A program made the translations under genes and the position numbers. Below the pieces are notes generated by a model, which saw only the letters and a program-made list of their open reading frames with translations, did not search any database and had not been told where the DNA came from. Positions 1 through 8,407 of a DNA stretch of 49,074 nt are shown in pieces (positions within the stretch are counted from its first letter, which is position 1; each line of letters opens with the position of its first letter). The DNA comes from Treponema sp. (GTDB lineage Bacteria; Spirochaetota; Spirochaetia; Treponematales; Breznakiellaceae), in NCBI GenBank assembly GCA_031267685.1, contig JAIRYV010000050.1, positions 1 through 49,074 on the forward strand, given 5' to 3'.

Positions 1-589
1 ACAATGTTTCTTCCGGCGTCCTTTGATCAAAAAAGGTCAGCCACCGGTGTAATGAATTTGTCTGTATGTCCTTCTCCGCCAGTTTCCTGAACTTAGGCAT
101 ATCAATAAAATGAATCTCAAACGCATCCGTAAGCATAAAGTCCTTGTGCCTATCTTCCCATAGGTGAAAGGTCGTGTGAAAGTCTGCAATCGTCTCTTTG
201 GGGATAAACTCAAAGTCAACAATATTAATGGCTATCACACGGGGAAGCTTAGAATAGTCCTGGCCTGCCTCAATGGCGCTGGCATATTCACGGCTGACGT
301 AAAACAGGCTGCGCTTGTCCATATTGCCAAGATTGCGAAGCTGTACCTCAACGTTGACCCGCACGCCATCGCTGGTTCTTGCCCGAAGGTCCAATATACA
401 CGTCTTGTCTCCGATCACCTCTGCGTGGAACGTTTTATCCTCAATGATTTCCACGCTCGCCAGCTTATCCGCGCCGCTCTGTTTCAAAACAGCGTTGAGA
501 AAGGACAAGAGCTGCTCTTCGTCTCCCTTTTCCCCCATCATTTTCATAAACAGGAAATCATTGAGCGGGTTGAGTCGTATGTTAGACAT
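1..589 (-). CDS. Rpn/PD-(D/E)XK family transposase-nuclease, partial
   Basis: Reading leftward from the ATG at 589 gives 196 codons without a stop before the window edge, so the C-terminus is missing. The start follows a strong AGGAGGAAACT ribosome binding site. The N-terminus (MSNIRLNPLNDFLFMKMMG) and the later DLRARTSDG...NVEVQL segment match the Rpn / PD-(D/E)XK nuclease family transposases (PF12784 type): Asp67 and the ExQ pair at 81-83 would be the nuclease residues. Family members are associated with recombination and often occur in many copies. Typical length is about 280-300 aa, so roughly two thirds is seen. Family call is firm; whether this copy is active is unknown. Confidence 0.85.
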   Translation of the reverse strand, partial: MSNIRLNPLNDFLFMKMMGEKGDEEQLLSFLNAVLKQSGADKLASVEIIEDKTFHAEVIGDKTCILDLRARTSDGVRVNVEVQLRNLGNMDKRSLFYVSREYASAIEAGQDYSKLPRVIAINIVDFEFIPKETIADFHTTFHLWEDRHKDFMLTDAFEIHFIDMPKFRKLAEKDIQTNSLHRWLTFFDQRTPEETL

Positions 590-609
590 AGTTTCCTCCT
601 TAACTAAAG

Positions 610-638
610 ATACTACCAGATAAACGCGGTTGACACAA
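610..638 (-). promoter_or_regulatory. Candidate sigma70 promoter of the Rpn gene
   Basis: On the minus strand TTGTGT (633-638) and TAGTAT (610-615) are separated by exactly 17 bp and lie just upstream of the Rpn ribosome binding site and start at 589. Found by consensus matching only. Confidence 0.4.
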
Positions 639-700
639 GTGGGTAACGTTACGCGTCAATACCCTAAGACGCCATCCGTGATCGCTTTTGTTAGCGCAGC

Positions 701-1197
701 TTATACGCAAGAAGGAGCTAGTTTCCTGATCGCGCTGTTTTTGTCCGCCAGGCAAGGAACTTCCACGCAGGTTTCTTTAGGCAGATTCTCGATGATGTTG
801 CCCTTGTTAAGTACATTTCCACCGATTTTGTATGGAACGCCACTAAGCATGGATTCCATGATAACGTTCTTGATGATTTCAGGATAGAGACTTTTTATAG
901 AGAAGGGATTGTACTCAGCGTTATGTTCGCTTGATTCAGTGCAGTAGTAGCCCAGCTTCTTGATGTAGTCAAAACGTACCATATCATGGTGTTTTTTCTG
1001 CTAGTTTTTCGCGGTGGCCCGTTTTTTGATTTCAGGGTAGAGGTCGTTACCGTACCTGGCCCGGATTTCAAGAAGCTGGGCCAGGTGATTGATACCGGCA
1101 ATTTTTTCAACCCGCCTTTCCAGCTTGTTTTCCATGCTCAGGGCTTTCAGTAGATATTCGGGACAGACCTGCACGCTGCGGCGAAGTCCGATGGTTT
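701..1197 (-). pseudogene. Glycoside hydrolase family 4 (alpha-galactosidase/alpha-glucosidase) remnant
   Basis: Read leftward, one frame shows GH4 motifs in order: GLRRSVQVCPEYLL, then KIAGINHLAQLLE, NDLYPEIKKRA, an in-frame amber stop, then DMVRFDYIKKLGYY, TESSEHNAEYNPFSIK and NLPKETCVEVPCLADKN. These match the central and C-terminal part of NAD- and Mn-dependent GH4 enzymes of the MelA type. The roughly 170 N-terminal residues with the NAD-binding fold are absent, the reading frame carries a stop near 1010, and the C-terminus degenerates after the VPCLADKN block. The fragment begins directly after the truncated gene at 1198-1269, marking a deletion or insertion junction. Confidence 0.8.
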
Positions 1198-1269
1198 TTA
1201 TTCATCGCCATGAATTTTTTCGAACATAACGCTGCAGTTGTTATCCGTTATTCGCATTTGCCTATCCAT
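1198..1269 (-). pseudogene. Truncated gene coupled to mcrB, possibly an mcrC remnant
   Basis: An ATG overlaps the end of the McrB-like gene (CACGATGGATAGG: GGA TAG ends mcrB, ATG GAT AGG starts this frame), the usual coupling in mcrBC-type operons. Only 23 codons follow (MDRQMRITDNNCSVMFEKIH...) before TAA, and the next bases belong to the unrelated GH4 remnant. I infer the 5' tip of an McrC-like nuclease gene cut off by a rearrangement. The peptide is too short to prove the family. Confidence 0.35.
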
Positions 1270-2455
1270 CGTGTTTCAAATTATAGGCGTTCTCAAGGCT
1301 TTTCAAATTGTCTTGTGCATTAGGCAGTCCACGCAAATATTCCTTTAGCAAAGGCTCAATATGATGATTCCAAAGTTTGGCATAGTCGCCATTACCCTTT
1401 TCCAACTTCAGAAAATAAGCGCCGCCGATATGGTATGCCGCGTTCAAACCCTCTATTCTGGAGATGGTTTCATTCAAATGCTTCATTCTTTCATGTGAGC
1501 TGTCAGGAAGATGCATATTGTCCGCGCTTTGTTCAGCGGTAATTTCCTGCCATACAAAACGGCGGCGCATGGCGAAGTCAAACCTTTCCACGCTACGGTC
1601 AATGTCGTTCATTGTGCCGATAATATACACATTTTCGGGTACGAAAAAACCGTCATAAAAAATATCGCCCTCTGCTATTAAATTCGCGTATTGTGTCTTT
1701 ACTTTTCCCTTTTCACCACGATATTCTGGATCAATTAAAAAAAAGAGTTCACCAAAAATTTTGGAAATCTTGCCACGGTTGATCTCATCAATAATAAAAA
1801 CATATTTTAACTGTTTACTCGAAGAAATCACATCCGGCCTGTAATCGCACAGACCGCAATTTTTTTTCATATAGTTCACGGCAGCTTGCATATAGTGTTG
1901 ATACGCGCCGCTATCGCGCCCTTTCAAACCTCGATAGACATTGTAAACGTTGTTTTTGGTTAAAGTTCCCGCAGAGATATCCAAGAACCGCAGGGATACG
2001 GCACCAGAAATACCGTATCTGGTTTTTTTCCTGCCATTCAGAGGAATAGCGATTTCATCCTCATTGGCGATAGTATCCGTTAGCTTTTTCCATGCCTCGT
2101 CAAAGTTATCAACACCGCTGACAGCGGCGGCTTTTAGCGCCCGTTCGCAGAATTCTTTGAATATGCCCTTTTTTAGACCAATTTGACCGTTATCGCTCGG
2201 CAGCGTCGGACGCAACCCCTCTACAAAATCCGTGTAATCATAGGATGGGTGGAATTGAACAAAGTCACAGTGTTCTTTGAAGAAAGCCTTCTGCTTATCA
2301 TCCAATTTTTCCTCGTCCTTTGCTTCGCCAAATAGCATCTGTTGAGCTATCTGCTTTGCCAAATACGTCTTGCCTGTTCCCGGCGCGCCGGTGAGGATGA
2401 GGTTTTTGTTTGCCTGTAGCAAACGCAGGCATTTTTCTACAATTACGCCTTTCAT
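1262..2455 (-). CDS. mcrB: McrB-like AAA+ GTPase (type IV restriction subunit)
   Basis: A 397-aa AAA+ protein of the McrB branch, the motor that recognises modified DNA with its nuclease partner McrC. Walker A is GAPGTGKT at residues 23-30. The Walker B region reads FIIDEINRGKISKIFGELF, followed by sensor-type IIGTMNDIDRSV and the arginine stretch FAMRRRF, all typical of McrB. I chose the ATG at 2455 because GAAGGAG sits 7 bases before it; an upstream ATG at 2542 has no ribosome binding site. The protein is mostly ATPase with no long N-terminal DNA-reading domain, so target choice may lie elsewhere. The coupled partner gene is reduced to 23 codons, so the system looks orphaned and probably cannot restrict DNA. 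Confidence 0.85.
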   Translation of the reverse strand: MKGVIVEKCLRLLQANKNLILTGAPGTGKTYLAKQIAQQMLFGEAKDEEKLDDKQKAFFKEHCDFVQFHPSYDYTDFVEGLRPTLPSDNGQIGLKKGIFKEFCERALKAAAVSGVDNFDEAWKKLTDTIANEDEIAIPLNGRKKTRYGISGAVSLRFLDISAGTLTKNNVYNVYRGLKGRDSGAYQHYMQAAVNYMKKNCGLCDYRPDVISSSKQLKYVFIIDEINRGKISKIFGELFFLIDPEYRGEKGKVKTQYANLIAEGDIFYDGFFVPENVYIIGTMNDIDRSVERFDFAMRRRFVWQEITAEQSADNMHLPDSSHERMKHLNETISRIEGLNAAYHIGGAYFLKLEKGNGDYAKLWNHHIEPLLKEYLRGLPNAQDNLKSLENAYNLKHDG

Positions 2456-2559
2456 AATTGACTCCTTCGATAATACTGACTCAATATATCTTTTACCTGG
2501 CCCATTCAATGGGATAAAAGACCCTAGCGTCTGTCTCGGCATTTTTAATTTAGCACAAT

Positions 2560-2793
2560 CTATTTAAACCATTTTGTTTTCACACGAACAACATCGCTAT
2601 AGCCCTCGTTCTTATATGGTTTGACGGTTGATGTAAACTTTTCTATCACCTCGATCAATCTATCAATTTTGAGTCGTGAACTATATCTTATCAAAAATTT
2701 GCTATACTGTCTAGTGCTTTGGAATGTAATATATGCAATATCCCGATCTACACTGCCATATAACGGTAATAAAAACAAGAAGGTGATCCGCAA
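2560..2793 (-). CDS. Small hypothetical protein, possibly a remnant
   Basis: A 77-codon frame between the ABC transporter and the McrB-like gene. The sequence (VDRDIAYITFQSTRQYSKFL...DRLIEVIEKF...DVVRVKTKWFK) has coding-like composition in its C-terminal two thirds and faintly resembles C-terminal DUF5655-like domains of restriction-associated proteins, but I do not recognise it firmly. There is no clear ribosome binding site at the first ATG. It may be the tail of a larger gene lost with the rest of a restriction locus. Confidence 0.3.
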   Translation of the reverse strand: MRITFLFLLPLYGSVDRDIAYITFQSTRQYSKFLIRYSSRLKIDRLIEVIEKFTSTVKPYKNEGYSDVVRVKTKWFK

Positions 2794-2800
2794 GGTGTGT

Positions 2801-3538
2801 TTATAGCTCCGCAGAACTGGCGTCGAACGCTACTCCTTGCTTGTCGCTGTATCCCAGATACAGGTCCTCCAGCGACGCAATTTTGTCAGCTTCCAACGAC
2901 TCGGCAATCGTGCCACCCTTTATCAAAACACAATAGTCAATAAAGCCATTCAAAAATTCAAGCACATGACATGAAAAAAGTATGGTAACATTTTTTTGTT
3001 TATAATGGTTTAATAAACTTTTTATTTTTATGTTCGAGATTATATCAAGACCATCGTTTGGCTCGTCCCATATAATCGTGTCAATGTCGCCAACAAGACT
3101 GGCGATGATCTGTATTTTTTTCTTCATGCCAGTTGAACAATCACAAAAACGTTTGTCAAGAAAATCACGCGTCTCGAAATAATCGAGTAGTTTTTCGGTT
3201 TCGGTAAGCAGCTTGTTTTGACCTGTGCGCAGTATGGTGGCAAGCTCGATGTTTTCGACACAGGTGAGTTTGCCATACAAAAAATCATCGGCGGGAAGAA
3301 AGGCAATCCGACGACGGCAGGGCAGAAATGCTTTTGTCTGCCGTGTGCTTATATCGTTATGGTACACACTGCCCGCGCTCGGCTGGTATACGCCTTCAAT
3401 ACAGCGAAGGAGCGTTGTTTTCCCCGCGCCGTTATAGCCAATGATGCCGTAAATAATGCCCGGAGAAAAGCTCAGGTTCACCTCACGAATTCCGGGTCTG
3501 CCGCCAAATAACTTTGACAGGTCTTTACAGATTATCAT
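2801..3538 (-). CDS. ABC transporter ATP-binding protein
   Basis: A 245-aa nucleotide-binding subunit. Walker A is GYNGAGKTT near residues 34-42, the ABC signature is degenerate (STGMKKKIQ in place of LSGGQ), Walker B is TIIWDEPNDGLD, and the switch histidine lies in LFSCHVLEF. These features fit the ABC-2 export group, where the ATPase serves a separate multi-pass permease. The start has AAGGAG 10 bases upstream and lies inside the end of the permease gene (14-bp overlap), so the two are translationally coupled. The substrate is unknown; the pair behaves like a regulated efflux or antimicrobial-peptide transporter, which is inference from gene order and the operator upstream. Confidence 0.85.
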   Translation of the reverse strand: MIICKDLSKLFGGRPGIREVNLSFSPGIIYGIIGYNGAGKTTLLRCIEGVYQPSAGSVYHNDISTRQTKAFLPCRRRIAFLPADDFLYGKLTCVENIELATILRTGQNKLLTETEKLLDYFETRDFLDKRFCDCSTGMKKKIQIIASLVGDIDTIIWDEPNDGLDIISNIKIKSLLNHYKQKNVTILFSCHVLEFLNGFIDYCVLIKGGTIAESLEADKIASLEDLYLGYSDKQGVAFDASSAEL

Positions 3539-4616
3539 AATAGTCGCTCCTTGCTTTAATAAGTAACAGTGTGGCTGGCATGGCCATAATAAGCGTAAGA
3601 TACGGGTTGATATAACTGATATAGAGTGTTATTGCTGTAAAACCACTTATGAGAAATACCGACACTGGCGCCGGGATGTTTAGAAAACCCGCGCTTATGA
3701 AAAAAGTTATCAAGAGCGCCTCGGCATAAAGGTAGACAAACAGATAGTTCGCGTTCACCGCGGCGCTGATTATAATCATTGGCGCGAAAACCGCCACGAG
3801 AAATAGCGCGGCGCGTTTGAACTGATAGGTGAAGGCACGGTTAATCACGGCATAGAACGCCCAGTTTACGCCCGTGAGTGCGTCACTGATGCTAGTGAAC
3901 CCTAGCGCGGATATGCCCAGAAAAATGGCGAACAGCAGATGCGCTTCGATATGTGTGTCACTCATATAATCGATAAATACAACAACGAATAGTGTAACGC
4001 TTATCAGCGCGAGCAGGAGAAACGATGGCGTCATAAAATCAAGCACTGTGCTTTTTATCGCCGCATTTATGTTGACGCGCCTGGGCCACGTTACTGCCCG
4101 CGCTGTGCGCTGCATGTCGCGGTGTCGCATTACGAGTACACCAAATGAGCATACGGTAAAAAGCAGAAACAGTGCTGGAAGTATTGCGGGGTTTAGTGGA
4201 AAATCAGGGTTTATCCATTTTAGAAAAACAAGCGCCATAAACACCAGCGTATAAACATTATTGGCGATTGCCCGTTGTATAAAAAAGAAGCGCTGGAGCG
4301 CGTGGTTTGAAAAAGCGCTTTTCGAGTAACGAATCAGTTTGTCTGGTATGTTTATACTTTTGAACGAATATATCAGACCAGCGAAAAACAAGAGCGCCAT
4401 TATTATAATAAAGTGTTCAATGTTTAGCGATATAGCGACATCGGTCTTTGTATACACAAACGCTACGATAAACACCGTGCCTCCAATGACCACAATCGGC
4501 GATAGTTTCACCAGCGCGATAACGCGCCTGACAGCGACCTTTGTCCAGAACAGCGCCAGCACTGTGGCTGGCACGGCTATGGAGCGTATGGCTGTGGAAA
4601 ATGTGTTGCTATTCAT
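3525..4616 (-). CDS. ABC-2-type permease subunit
   Basis: A 363-aa integral membrane protein with about eight to ten hydrophobic segments, for example VIALVKLSPIVVIGGTVFIVAFVY and IIIMALLFFAGLIY at the N-terminal end and LLALISVTLFVVVFI in the middle. It has no soluble domain of note and no recognised family motif beyond its pairing with the downstream ATPase, whose start it overlaps by 14 bp. The ATG at 4616 follows GAGG; a TTG three bases upstream is less likely. The combined unit should export a substrate through the inner membrane. Its promoter carries a long palindrome (see 4655-4692). Confidence 0.7.
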   Translation of the reverse strand: MNSNTFSTAIRSIAVPATVLALFWTKVAVRRVIALVKLSPIVVIGGTVFIVAFVYTKTDVAISLNIEHFIIIMALLFFAGLIYSFKSINIPDKLIRYSKSAFSNHALQRFFFIQRAIANNVYTLVFMALVFLKWINPDFPLNPAILPALFLLFTVCSFGVLVMRHRDMQRTARAVTWPRRVNINAAIKSTVLDFMTPSFLLLALISVTLFVVVFIDYMSDTHIEAHLLFAIFLGISALGFTSISDALTGVNWAFYAVINRAFTYQFKRAALFLVAVFAPMIIISAAVNANYLFVYLYAEALLITFFISAGFLNIPAPVSVFLISGFTAITLYISYINPYLTLIMAMPATLLLIKARSDYYDNL

Positions 4617-4654
4617 CAAAACCTCTGGTACGGCTCTTTAACAAAACCGTTTGT

Positions 4655-4692
4655 TTTTCTATAGTATACTATAGAAAACGCCGCAGTGGCAA
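4655..4692 (-). promoter_or_regulatory. Promoter and 24-bp palindromic operator of the ABC operon
   Basis: Bases 4655-4678 form a perfect 24-bp palindrome centred on GTATAC (half-site TTTTCTATAGTA). On the minus strand a -35 TTGCCA (4687-4692) and a -10 TATACT inside the palindrome are 18 bp apart, about 40-70 bp before the permease start. A repressor bound to the palindrome would cover the -10. GntR/YtrA-type repressors often control such ABC pairs, but no regulator gene is adjacent. Confidence 0.6.
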
Positions 4693-4735
4693 TATGCAGA
4701 CGGTTTAGGAGGTTCCTCTATTTAGGTTTTGCGTC

Positions 4736-5044
4736 ATGCGCTTTGAGGTCATGCGCTTTGAGCATAACAAGGTGTTCCACTGTTCTGAGTGCGGGTTTGA
4801 GGGGCTGCGTCGTGAGTGTCTGGAGAGCTTGCCTGAAATCCGGGCGCAGAACCTAGGTTCTACGCCTCGTTCCCTAATGGGTATCCGTACAAGGGCTTTG
4901 ATGACAACACGTGCGATCTCCTTTAGAGTGTTTGCCCTGTGGGTGAGCGTCGCGAACTTTCGCTTTGACCCTGACGAGGTAGAAGAAGTTCGTTTCCTTC
5001 TCTATAATAGAATAGCATTGATTTTGACGAGTTTGCCTTGCTAG
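4736..5044 (+). pseudogene. Nudix hydrolase pseudogene
   Basis: Pieces of a Nudix protein appear in two plus-strand frames. Frame one opens with HNKVFHCSECGFE, which resembles the zinc-ribbon end of NADH-pyrophosphatase-like Nudix proteins, then LRRECLESLPEI, resembling the tail of a Nudix box (REVxEELGLxI). From 4837 the adjacent frame reads PRFYASFPNGYPYKGFDDNT, a segment typical of a Bacteroides/Treponema Nudix family, ending in a stop near 4926. The first frame then resumes with FRFDPDEVEEVRFL, the usual C-terminal motif. Most of the catalytic Nudix box is deleted and at least one frameshift is present, so no active enzyme is made. Confidence 0.6.
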
Positions 5045-5050
5045 AATGAA

Positions 5051-7123
5051 TTATGAAACGTCGCGCAATCTTAAATACTGCCCTGTTTCAGCGGCGGCCT
5101 TTTCTGACAATTCTTTTGTCAGCGCCTTGTAATAGCGCAATCTTACTTCCAGCAATTCGATAATTTTTTCGTAGGCCGATATACGGACATTGGAGGTAGT
5201 ATATATATAAGAGCTATTCGCCAGAATAACCATTTCGCCAAAAGTAGTAACAGTTCTGATTTTCGGCATATCCACAAAACGCAACGGAGTAATACGGGCG
5301 ATGTAATGGGCGGGTATATAGCCAAAATTAAACTTGAAAGCGGTAAGCTGAGACCATTTTAAGGTGCGAACTTGGTATTTCAATTCATCACGAAAGGTTT
5401 TGTTTAATTCAATTTTATTGATCAAGTCTTCGTAACTTATTACTGCCCGGTGGTCTATGGTTAATTCAGGTGAATAGTAGCGCGCTGTTTCTTCAAAATC
5501 ATTGACAAGCCATGTTTGTTGGAATTCAGTGTACTGATCAGATACTGATCCATCGGTTAAGAAAATTACTGACTCTGTATCCTCAGTGTCCCGCAAAAAA
5601 ATATAATGGCTTGAGGCCGCGATAGTGTACTGAAAAAGCTTTTTATCGTTTTTAGCGTACTTTTCTGTAAGCTGCTCGGTAAACGCGGCGGAAAGTCCGT
5701 CAAAAGCGTTGTCGGGAATTGCCAGCGTAACCATGAACATTTTAGGCGAAGCAGTTCTGCCCGGCAGATAATTTCGTTTAAGATAAGACCACATTTCCAC
5801 AGGATACAGTTTCAGCATACAGGTCTCGCCTCGCCAGCTTATGTAAAAATCACAATCCCCTTCCAGAATATTAAAGTTGGGTATGGTATATTTCCAATCT
5901 GCTTCTTTTTTATTGCCTTGCCAATAATAGCCGCGATACTGTTTATCCAATGACAGCCCGCGTTCGCCATAGACATTATCCGCTTTGGCGTGTTTCAAAA
6001 CTGCGTTATTGCTCAAGTACAGCGGCGCTGTTTTGAATTCCCACGCATCGGCAAAAATAGCCTTTGTCCAGTAGCCGGTTTCGCCTGCTTCATTCAAGCC
6101 TGCCACTCGGAGTTCCCTTGCCTCATTGCCCTGACCGTTTTGCAGTATCGTAATATAGCGGGTAATGGCGGCGACGTTGCCAGCAAGCGGGATGGGCGGC
6201 TGGGAACGCCAGCCCTCTGCTGGAAGCCCCCATTCATTCAGGTTGGAAAAATAATCAGTGCCAGATAAATCCGATTTGTAGGGAATATAGGTGTACTTAA
6301 AGAACATGGGGTCACAGCCTATGGTATCAAAGTCCGCGAGGCGGGTGTACATTTCGCCAGCCTCGTTTATAACGAACATGGTTGATGCGCTTGCCGAAAG
6401 TGCAACGGCCTTGAACGCACCACGTTCCGGGCCGACGTAGTTCCGAGAAAAATCCGCTGGAAGTCCTGTGTCGCCGTAACAAATTTCTTTGCCGTCTTCC
6501 AAAAGTATGTATGTGGTGGCAATTTCCATAGTGCCGTTGTGGTGCTGATTACCAAAAGGGTCTTCGTAATACAACACATGCTCGTTTCGTTTCCCCAAAG
6601 CCCATGACAAATTTTTTGCGGTACGCTGGTCAAGGAAAAGCTGTTCCTCGTTTGGCCAGCCCTGTCGGTCGAACCATACATTGCTTTTATGGGCTATGCT
6701 TTTGTCAAAGCAGTAGCGGTAAAAGCCGCCCTCATCCGACAGGGCAACCAATTCATCGGCATCAGCGGATATTTCAACGATTCTTTCGGGTTTATTAAAC
6801 CCGAGTTTCCATGAATTATGGGGAAGTCCGGTTTTATCAAAGAGCGTCCAGTTGAGCGGCTCCTCCTCGCTGTTTATGCTTTTGTACCATATAAGGCCAT
6901 CATTCAGAATATAATAATGGTAGATATTAAAGGTTTGTGTGCGGGTTTTGATATACACCGCTTCGGGGAAAAAGCCGTTTATATTTTCAGCGATGGCGTC
7001 AACAGGTTGCGGCCTGGTTTTGTTGGAATATATATCCTCGCCAAGATATATTGCTTTGGAGATGGCGCATGAAGATAACAGGATAGAAACCAATAACGCC
7101 ATTATTTTTTTCAATTTAACCAT
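5051..7123 (-). CDS. Large lipoprotein with propeller-like repeats
   Basis: A 690-aa protein with a lipoprotein signal: KLKKIMALLVSILLSSC, with the lipobox cysteine near residue 19. The mature part contains several spaced stretches of one style (EISADADELVALSDEGGFYR; VALSASASTMFVINEAGEMY; ITRYITILQNGQG...VAGLNEAGE) that look like beta-propeller blades, followed by a mixed C-terminal domain and a final helical segment. I do not recognise the family. It heads the leftward envelope cluster 5051-8740 at its promoter-distal end, 22 bp after a beta-barrel candidate. A surface-anchored sensor or binding role would fit, but this is inference. Confidence 0.6.
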   Translation of the reverse strand: MVKLKKIMALLVSILLSSCAISKAIYLGEDIYSNKTRPQPVDAIAENINGFFPEAVYIKTRTQTFNIYHYYILNDGLIWYKSINSEEEPLNWTLFDKTGLPHNSWKLGFNKPERIVEISADADELVALSDEGGFYRYCFDKSIAHKSNVWFDRQGWPNEEQLFLDQRTAKNLSWALGKRNEHVLYYEDPFGNQHHNGTMEIATTYILLEDGKEICYGDTGLPADFSRNYVGPERGAFKAVALSASASTMFVINEAGEMYTRLADFDTIGCDPMFFKYTYIPYKSDLSGTDYFSNLNEWGLPAEGWRSQPPIPLAGNVAAITRYITILQNGQGNEARELRVAGLNEAGETGYWTKAIFADAWEFKTAPLYLSNNAVLKHAKADNVYGERGLSLDKQYRGYYWQGNKKEADWKYTIPNFNILEGDCDFYISWRGETCMLKLYPVEMWSYLKRNYLPGRTASPKMFMVTLAIPDNAFDGLSAAFTEQLTEKYAKNDKKLFQYTIAASSHYIFLRDTEDTESVIFLTDGSVSDQYTEFQQTWLVNDFEETARYYSPELTIDHRAVISYEDLINKIELNKTFRDELKYQVRTLKWSQLTAFKFNFGYIPAHYIARITPLRFVDMPKIRTVTTFGEMVILANSSYIYTTSNVRISAYEKIIELLEVRLRYYKALTKELSEKAAAETGQYLRLRDVS

Positions 7124-7144
7124 GTTAAGTTTTCCTCTTTTGTC

Positions 7145-7693
7145 TTAAAAAAATATCTTAAAACCCAGTCCGAATTGAGGACCAGCGTTTGTATAACGTT
7201 TTATTTCGCTATAGTTGTACGCATCAACAACAACAAACTTATATCCGGCTGATATATCTATCATAACATATGTTACGGGGATAAATTTCCATCCGATTTT
7301 GGACGTAATGAATATCAGAGTGTCTTTCGTACCAGATGGTACTTCTCCGCAGCCAAAATAATTCATAAAATCACAGCCGTTGCCCAAGCTGATATATAAT
7401 TTATCCAGACCGTTTCCAAAGGGGTAATAGTTTACGAATAGCGCTATATTGACTGAGGTACAATACACATCATCAATACCGGTCAAGAATGTCATGTGTC
7501 CAAAGGCTCCTTTTATGGATAGAAATTTGAGTATTTTTTCCTCATAACTTAACCCTATGCCCCAACCCTGATTCATAAGGCCGGTAACTGAATAAGCCAA
7601 ATCAAGGGAAACCAAATGATCAATATCGGTCTCCGCATGAGCAAAAAGAATCATAAAAAATAGCAACAGAAGAAGCACTATCAATCGTTTCAT
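7145..7693 (-). CDS. Outer-membrane beta-barrel protein candidate
   Basis: A 182-aa exported protein: signal peptide MKRLIVLLLLLFFMILFAHA, then alternating hydrophobic and polar strands with glycine and aromatic girdles (GWGIGLSYEEKI, LYISLGNGCDF, MIDISAGYKFVV) and a C-terminal strand GLGFKIFF ending in phenylalanine, the usual terminal signal for outer-membrane assembly. Length fits a small eight-stranded barrel. Its ATG overlaps the stop of the preceding gene as ATGA, so it is translated with the TPR-type protein upstream. The function is not known. Confidence 0.55.
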   Translation of the reverse strand: MKRLIVLLLLLFFMILFAHAETDIDHLVSLDLAYSVTGLMNQGWGIGLSYEEKILKFLSIKGAFGHMTFLTGIDDVYCTSVNIALFVNYYPFGNGLDKLYISLGNGCDFMNYFGCGEVPSGTKDTLIFITSKIGWKFIPVTYVMIDISAGYKFVVVDAYNYSEIKRYTNAGPQFGLGFKIFF

Positions 7694-8403
7694 TTTAAGA
7701 GAACGCTTATAAAATTATTCGTGGGATATAAGGACATCGCTTTCTCATGCCACATTTGAACATCCTCGTTCCGCTTTAGTTTTAGACAGGCCAGTTCCAG
7801 CATAAGGTACAGATTAAACAGGTCTTCTTTTTCCATAAGCTCAATGTTTTGGCGTGTAATTTCTTCAAGTAGGGATACGCCTTTTCGCACGTTACCAAAC
7901 GGCCAGGGAGCTACTACATATTTAGCGGCGATTAAATAATAGGCGGCTAGGTTTTGCGGGTCCATGTTTATCGCCTTGTTCGCGTTTTCCTCTATGCGGC
8001 CATAGTTTGAAAGTGCGTAGGAATGCCGGACACCACATAAAAGCGAAATATTAGTGCCGAGTAGCCGGTAGCCTTCCGATGTGGGCAGCCGGGCTAAAGA
8101 TTCTTCAGCCCAGGCTATACCCTGTTCATAAAACGCGGCGGCTTCATTCTTTTTTCCTTCAATCTGGAACGAAAGGCCCATGAGATATTCACAGCGAGAA
8201 AGGGAAGTATATACATCAGCGCCAGTAAACGTTTTTTCAATGTCTGCTTTTGCCTGAGTATAGAGGCGCATAAGTTCCAGCAAATTCGTATTTTGCGCGT
8301 ATACCGTTTCACGAAACGTACAAAACGATTCAGGAAAGGTGTTGGCATGAACAATAGCTGCCGAAAACAACAAGATGAAAAACACGGTAGTATTTTTTAA
8401 CAT
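7690..8403 (-). CDS. Exported TPR-type protein
   Basis: A 237-aa protein with signal peptide (MLKNTTVFFILLFSAAIVHA) and helical repeats of TPR style: YLMGLSFQIEGKKNEAAAFYEQGIAWAEESL, then a second helix pair around KAINMDPQNLAAYYLIAAKY and a last pair near LYLMLELACLKLKRNEDVQM. The ATG at 8403 is preferred to one 24 bases upstream because GAAAGG precedes it at normal spacing and it lies just after the stop of the upstream gene at 8408. It is coupled to the barrel protein downstream by a 4-bp overlap. TPR folds bind protein partners, so an envelope-assembly role is possible. Confidence 0.65.
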   Translation of the reverse strand: MLKNTTVFFILLFSAAIVHANTFPESFCTFRETVYAQNTNLLELMRLYTQAKADIEKTFTGADVYTSLSRCEYLMGLSFQIEGKKNEAAAFYEQGIAWAEESLARLPTSEGYRLLGTNISLLCGVRHSYALSNYGRIEENANKAINMDPQNLAAYYLIAAKYVVAPWPFGNVRKGVSLLEEITRQNIELMEKEDLFNLYLMLELACLKLKRNEDVQMWHEKAMSLYPTNNFISVLLK

Positions 8404-8407
8404 TGCG

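Noticed and set aside
2456..2542. Longer N-terminus for the McrB-like protein
   Set aside because: The upstream ATG has no ribosome binding site and the added 29 residues do not look like the family, while GAAGGAG precedes the ATG at 2455.
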